From Actinomycetes bacterium (GTDB lineage Bacteria > Actinomycetota > Actinomycetes > Mycobacteriales > Mycobacteriaceae), in the NCBI GenBank assembly GCA_023404955.1, contig JAEXZY010000008.1:69084-133083 (forward strand): DNA of 64,000 nt. Reading direction: 5' to 3'. A program made the translations under genes and the position numbers. A model generated the notes under the pieces. That model did no database searches, had not been told where the DNA came from, and saw nothing but the letters and a program-made list of their open reading frames with translations. Below are positions 60,704 through 64,000 of this stretch, in pieces; positions within the stretch are counted from its first letter, which is position 1; each line of letters starts with the position of its first letter.

Positions 60704-62101
60704 ATGACAGCGGCCGAACCCACCACCGACGGTAGCTACCGGGACCGGATCGTCGCGGTCGAACCCGGTGGTAACGAGTTCATCGCAGAGGCCGATCGCC
60801 ATGGCAGGCCCAGTCAGCTGCTGTGGACCTGGGCGTCGCCGAATCTGGAATTCGCCACCATCTTCCTGGGCGTGCTGGCGGTCTCCTACTTCGGCATGAC
60901 GTTCTGGCAGGCGGTCGCGGGCATCGTGGTCGGCGCCGGGCTCGGCGCGGTGGCGCACTCCTTCCTGTCCGCGCGCGGCCCGCAACTCGGGGTGCCGCAG
61001 ATGGTCATCGGCCGGTTGTCCTTCGGATACCGAGGCAACGCGGTGCCGTCGACGCTGATGGCGATCACCGCAGGCGTCGGCTGGTTCGCGACGAACAGCA
61101 TCAGCGCGGCCTTCGCGTTGGCGACGCTGTTCGGCATCGCCCCCGTGTGGGCGCTGGTTCTGGTGGTCATCGTGCAGACCGCGCTGGCCTTCTTCGGACA
61201 CAACCTGGTACAGGCCTTCGAACGGTGGGCGTTCCCGGTGCTGGCGGTCATCTTCGCGATCACCGCGGTGGTCATCATGAGCAAGGCCGACCTGGGCGCG
61301 CCCGCTGTCGAGGGCGGCGTCGGTGGGGTCGGCGGCTTCCTGCTGACGGTGGGTGCCACCTTCGGATACGTGGCCGGCTGGACGCCCTATGCCGCCGATT
61401 TCAGCCGCTACCTGCCCAGCACCGTGTCACCGGCGCGCACCGGCCTCTTCGCCGCCGGCGGGCTGTTCCTGGCCAGTTCGGTGCTGGCGATCGTCGGCGC
61501 GGCGTCGGTCACCATCGTCACCAACGCGAGTTCGGACAATCCGGCCGATGTCTTCACCAGTTCGCTGCCCGGTGCGCTGGCCGCCGCCACCCTGCTGGCC
61601 ATCGCGATCGGTGCCGTGGCCGCCAACGCCATCAACGTCTACTCGGCCGGGATGGCCTTCGTCACCACCGGTGTGAAACTGCCGGCGCATATCGCCCGGG
61701 CGACGGCGACGGTCTTCTTCGGCATCGCGGGCTTTCTGGTGGCCTGGCGGGCATTGGCCGATGCCGCGGCAAGTTATGAGGCCTTCCTGTTGCTCATCGC
61801 CTACTGGGTGGGTCCCTGGCTCGGGGTGGTGTTCGCCGATCAGTACCTGCGCCGCGGGCAGCGGGTGGACGGATTCCTCTATGACCACTCCTATTCGAAT
61901 TGGCCGGGGCTACTGTCATTCCTGATCGGTCTGGTGGTCTCGTTCTTGCTGTTCTGCAATCAGGAGTTGTTCGTGGGGTTTGTCGTTCGGGCGGTGCCCG
62001 ATCTGGGTGATATCGGCTTCTTCGTGGGCTTCCTGCTGGCCGCGGGCAGCTATCTCGTGCTGTGCCGTGCCAAGATCGCCGCCGAGCGGGTGCCTGCGTG
62101 A
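60704..62101 (+). CDS. NCS1-family nucleobase (cytosine-type) permease
   Basis: A 465-residue polytopic membrane protein (about 12 spans) of the purine-cytosine permease family. Landmarks are the N-terminal W-T-W-A-S-P-N-L-E-F-A-T (about 45-56), S-F-G-Y-R-G-N-A-V-P in span 3, and T-P-Y-A-A-D-F-S-R-Y-L-P (about 228-239). ATG 60704 lacks a clear ribosome site; the frame is open upstream but unlike the family. Its stop overlaps the deaminase start (GTGA). Together with the next genes this points to uptake of cytosine or a modified cytosine. Confidence 0.87.
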   Translation: MTAAEPTTDGSYRDRIVAVEPGGNEFIAEADRHGRPSQLLWTWASPNLEFATIFLGVLAVSYFGMTFWQAVAGIVVGAGLGAVAHSFLSARGPQLGVPQMVIGRLSFGYRGNAVPSTLMAITAGVGWFATNSISAAFALATLFGIAPVWALVLVVIVQTALAFFGHNLVQAFERWAFPVLAVIFAITAVVIMSKADLGAPAVEGGVGGVGGFLLTVGATFGYVAGWTPYAADFSRYLPSTVSPARTGLFAAGGLFLASSVLAIVGAASVTIVTNASSDNPADVFTSSLPGALAAATLLAIAIGAVAANAINVYSAGMAFVTTGVKLPAHIARATATVFFGIAGFLVAWRALADAAASYEAFLLLIAYWVGPWLGVVFADQYLRRGQRVDGFLYDHSYSNWPGLLSFLIGLVVSFLLFCNQELFVGFVVRAVPDLGDIGFFVGFLLAAGSYLVLCRAKIAAERVPA

Positions 62102-62544
62102 CCCCGGAGGCGATGCTCGACGTTGCCGTCGAGGAGGCCCGAAAAGGATTGGCCGAGGGTGGAATCCCGATCGGCGCGGCCCTGTTCACCCGGGACGGTG
62201 TGTTGCTCGGCAGCGGACACAACCGGCGCGTACAGAACGACGACCCGTCGGTGCACGGCGAGACCGATGCCTTCCGCAATGCCGGGCGGCAGCGCGACTA
62301 CCGGTCCACCGTGATGGTGACGACGCTCTCGCCCTGCTGGTACTGCAGCGGTCTGGTGCGTCAGTTCAACATCGGCGCGGTGGTCATCGGGGAGGCCAAG
62401 ACCTTTTCCGGCGGGCATGACTGGCTTGCCGAGAACGGCGTGCAGGTGACGCTGCTGGAAGACGAGCGGTGCGTGTCGATGATGGCGGAGTTCATCGCCG
62501 CCCGGCCGGAACTGTGGAACGAAGATATCGGAGTGGCTGAATGA
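62098..62544 (+). CDS. Yeast-type cytosine deaminase
   Basis: A 148-residue zinc deaminase of the CDA fold. The zinc site is H-G-E (His53, proton shuttle Glu55) and S-P-C-W-Y-C (Cys80, Cys83). The N-terminal G-G-I-P-I-G and the C-terminal R-P-E-L-W-N-E-D-I-G closely follow yeast Fcy1 (W-F-E-D-I-G), unlike the amidohydrolase-fold CodA of E. coli. Yeast-type enzymes deaminate cytosine, 5-methylcytosine and 5-fluorocytosine (family knowledge). GTG 62098 overlaps the permease stop, and the TGA overlaps the oxygenase ATG. Confidence 0.88.
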   Translation: MTPEAMLDVAVEEARKGLAEGGIPIGAALFTRDGVLLGSGHNRRVQNDDPSVHGETDAFRNAGRQRDYRSTVMVTTLSPCWYCSGLVRQFNIGAVVIGEAKTFSGGHDWLAENGVQVTLLEDERCVSMMAEFIAARPELWNEDIGVAE

Positions 62545-63500
62545 GTGCCATTGCTACCGTTGACCTTTCCCGCTGGTACGCCGGCGGTGCGGAAGCGCGG
62601 GCGCTCGCCGCCGAGGTGGACGAGGGCCTGCAGCGGGCGGGTTTCATCATCGTCACCGGCCACGGTGTCGATCCGGACCTGGCCGCGCGGGTGCGTGCCG
62701 CCAGCCGCGAGTTCTTCGCCCTGCCCACCGAGGTGAAGCAACGCTATTCGGTGCCCGTCGGCGGCCACGGGTGGATCGGGCCGGGCGCGGAGGCCAACGC
62801 CTACGCCGAGGGCACCGAGACGCCGCCGGATCTGAAGGAGAGCTTCAGCCTGGGTGCGGAGACCGCGACCGGGGACCCGGAGATCGATCGAATCTGGTTC
62901 GCGCCCAACGTCTGGCCTGCCGAGGTGGCGCACCTGCAGGGTCTTGTGGACGAGTACACCACCGCGATGCGCACGCTCTCCGATGACCTGCTCGCATTGT
63001 TCGCGGCAGCTCTCGGCCTGTCCGAGAACCCGTTCGCGGCGCTGGCCAGCACGCCGACGTGGACGATGAACATCAACCACTACCCGCCGGTCAGCGTGGT
63101 CGGCGAGCCCGAACCGGGCCAGTTCCGAATCGGTCCGCACACCGATTTCGGCACGGTCACCGTGCTCGACCGCGAACCCGGTGCCGGTGGCCTGCAGGTG
63201 TATTCGGAGGAGGCCGGCTGGGAGGATGCGCCGTGGGAGCCCGGCGCGCTCACCGTCAACATCGGGGACCTGCTGGAGTACTGGAGCGGGCGGCGTTGGC
63301 CCTCGGGGCGGCATCGGGTGTTGCCGCCGCAACCGCACGCTCCCGAAGAGGACCTGGTGTCGCTGATCTACTTCTACGAGGCCAACCACGATGCGCTGGT
63401 CACTCCGCTGGAGCCGCCCATCGGACGGGTCGCCGGCCTGGACCCGGTGACCTCGGCCGATTTCATCAAGGAGCGACTGGACGCCATCACCGTCGGCTAA
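62541..63500 (+). CDS. Isopenicillin-N-synthase-like non-heme iron oxygenase
   Basis: A 319-residue enzyme with the DIOX_N region (about 5-110) and double-stranded beta-helix core (about 170-285). The iron ligands are readable: His200 and Asp202 in G-P-H-T-D-F-G and His258 in G-R-H-R-V. The R-x-S motif that anchors 2-oxoglutarate in most relatives appears as L-V-S (about 272-274), so the Arg is missing. ATG 62541 overlaps the deaminase stop (ATGA). Fungal thymine-7-hydroxylase belongs to the same superfamily; with a cytosine permease and deaminase beside it, oxidation of a pyrimidine base is the leading hypothesis. It overlaps the convergent SDR gene by 4 bp. Confidence 0.85.
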   Translation: MSAIATVDLSRWYAGGAEARALAAEVDEGLQRAGFIIVTGHGVDPDLAARVRAASREFFALPTEVKQRYSVPVGGHGWIGPGAEANAYAEGTETPPDLKESFSLGAETATGDPEIDRIWFAPNVWPAEVAHLQGLVDEYTTAMRTLSDDLLALFAAALGLSENPFAALASTPTWTMNINHYPPVSVVGEPEPGQFRIGPHTDFGTVTVLDREPGAGGLQVYSEEAGWEDAPWEPGALTVNIGDLLEYWSGRRWPSGRHRVLPPQPHAPEEDLVSLIYFYEANHDALVTPLEPPIGRVAGLDPVTSADFIKERLDAITVG

Positions 63501-64000
63501 CCCTGGACGGTCGGACGGATCACCAATTCGCCGATCTCGACTTCCCAGGGCTGGTCGATCGCGAACTCGACCGTTCTGGCGATCGCATCGGGATCGAGGG
63601 CGAAAGCCTGCATGCCGGTGTCGATCTCGGCGCGGATGGCCGGGTCGGTGATGGAATCGCCGAACTCGGTGCGCACAAACCCCGGTGAGATGGCCGTGGT
63701 CTTCAGCGTCCCGTCGGTGGATTCCTGACGCAATCCCTCCAGCAGGGTGCGGACAGCGTTCTTGGTGGCGGCATACACCGCCATGGTCGGTGCGATCTTG
63801 AGGCCCGCGGTCGAGACGATGGTGACGAAGTGGCCGCGGCCCTGTTCCTCGAACACCGGTAGGGCGGCGTCGATACCGTGCAATACACCGCGCAGGTTCA
63901 CATCGATCATGGCGTCCCAGTCGGCGCGACGCCGAGCGGTCACCGGTGAGATCGGGCCTATTCCGGCGTTGCCGACCAGGACGTCGAGTCGGCCGAACTC
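63497..64000 (-). CDS. Short-chain dehydrogenase, C-terminal part (cut by window edge)
   Basis: 168 codons of an SDR whose start lies beyond the right edge. Visible are N-A-G near the edge, the Ser of V-S-T-A-G, the catalytic Y-A-A-T-K and I-S-P-G-F-V-R-T-E. The C-terminus includes W-E-V-E-I-G-E-L-V-I-R-P-T, typical of the YdfG-like NADP-dependent group. The substrate is unknown. It is convergent with the oxygenase gene (4-bp overlap), so it is not part of that operon. Confidence 0.9.
   Translation of the reverse strand, partial: EFGRLDVLVGNAGIGPISPVTARRRADWDAMIDVNLRGVLHGIDAALPVFEEQGRGHFVTIVSTAGLKIAPTMAVYAATKNAVRTLLEGLRQESTDGTLKTTAISPGFVRTEFGDSITDPAIRAEIDTGMQAFALDPDAIARTVEFAIDQPWEVEIGELVIRPTVQG

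Overview
The window is high-GC actinobacterial chromosome and reads as a mycobacterium, most likely a rapid grower (Mycolicibacterium type). Markers are an LdtMt2-type L,D-transpeptidase lipoprotein, a CmrA mycolate reductase, a DUF3618 protein, MmpS-like secreted proteins, a mycothiol-linked DsbA-like nitroreductase with a SigH-type promoter, SigF-type and LexA-type sites, and the CtaJ oxidase subunit. From memory, gene order follows M. tuberculosis from about Rv2521 (left edge) down to Rv2466c, with lineage-specific insertions. No phage, IS element, CRISPR array or rRNA was seen. There are three tRNAs (Lys-CTT, His-GTG, Arg-TCT).

Layout. 0-5 kb: bcp (cut by the edge), DUF3618, an unknown gene, htpG, tRNA-Lys and ldtB. 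4.9-6.6 kb: a variable interval with a small membrane protein, an orphan AAA ATPase behind a striking inverted repeat, and tRNA-His. 6.7-13.8 kb: orn, a HerA-like ATPase, cmrA, an MFS protein, a proline-rich MmpS-like membrane protein and an S9 peptidase. 13.8-14.3 kb: two tiny membrane proteins behind a SigF-type promoter. 14.3-25 kb: the branched-chain amino acid degradation regulon, with the TetR repressor BkaR, two tandem operator dyads, accD1-accA1-fadE19-maoC-citE, then bkdABC. A secreted MmpS-like gene sits between citE and bkdA, bracketed by a duplicated 68-bp piece of citE. 25-32.8 kb: an accessory block with an enoyl-CoA hydratase, two acyl-CoA dehydrogenase-like flavoproteins, an IclR regulator, a secreted histidine phosphatase, an acyl-ACP thioesterase, an SOS-boxed DUF222/HNH protein and a methyltransferase. 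33-35.6 kb: a large secreted S15-like hydrolase and tRNA-Arg. 35.7-41.2 kb: a translationally coupled lipid operon (WS/DGAT, plsC, plsB2). 41.2-60.5 kb: CopD/CtaG, SSB paralogue, EttA, the 180-kDa NAD-glutamate dehydrogenase, thioesterase, glbO-aglA, HNH proteins, ctaJ, pepN, SigH-type nitroreductase and mgtE.

60.7-63.5 kb: the most interesting cluster, a three-gene overlapping operon encoding an NCS1 nucleobase permease, a yeast-type cytosine deaminase and an isopenicillin-N-synthase-like iron oxygenase that appears to lack the usual 2-oxoglutarate-binding Arg. This looks like an uncharacterised pyrimidine-base uptake, deamination and oxidation pathway. A partial SDR gene runs off the right edge.

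The genes fall into coherent groups: leucine/isoleucine/valine catabolism under BkaR, glycerolipid synthesis, respiratory and redox accessory functions, cell-wall cross-linking and mycolate maturation. All functions are inferred by reading the translations; no database search was run.
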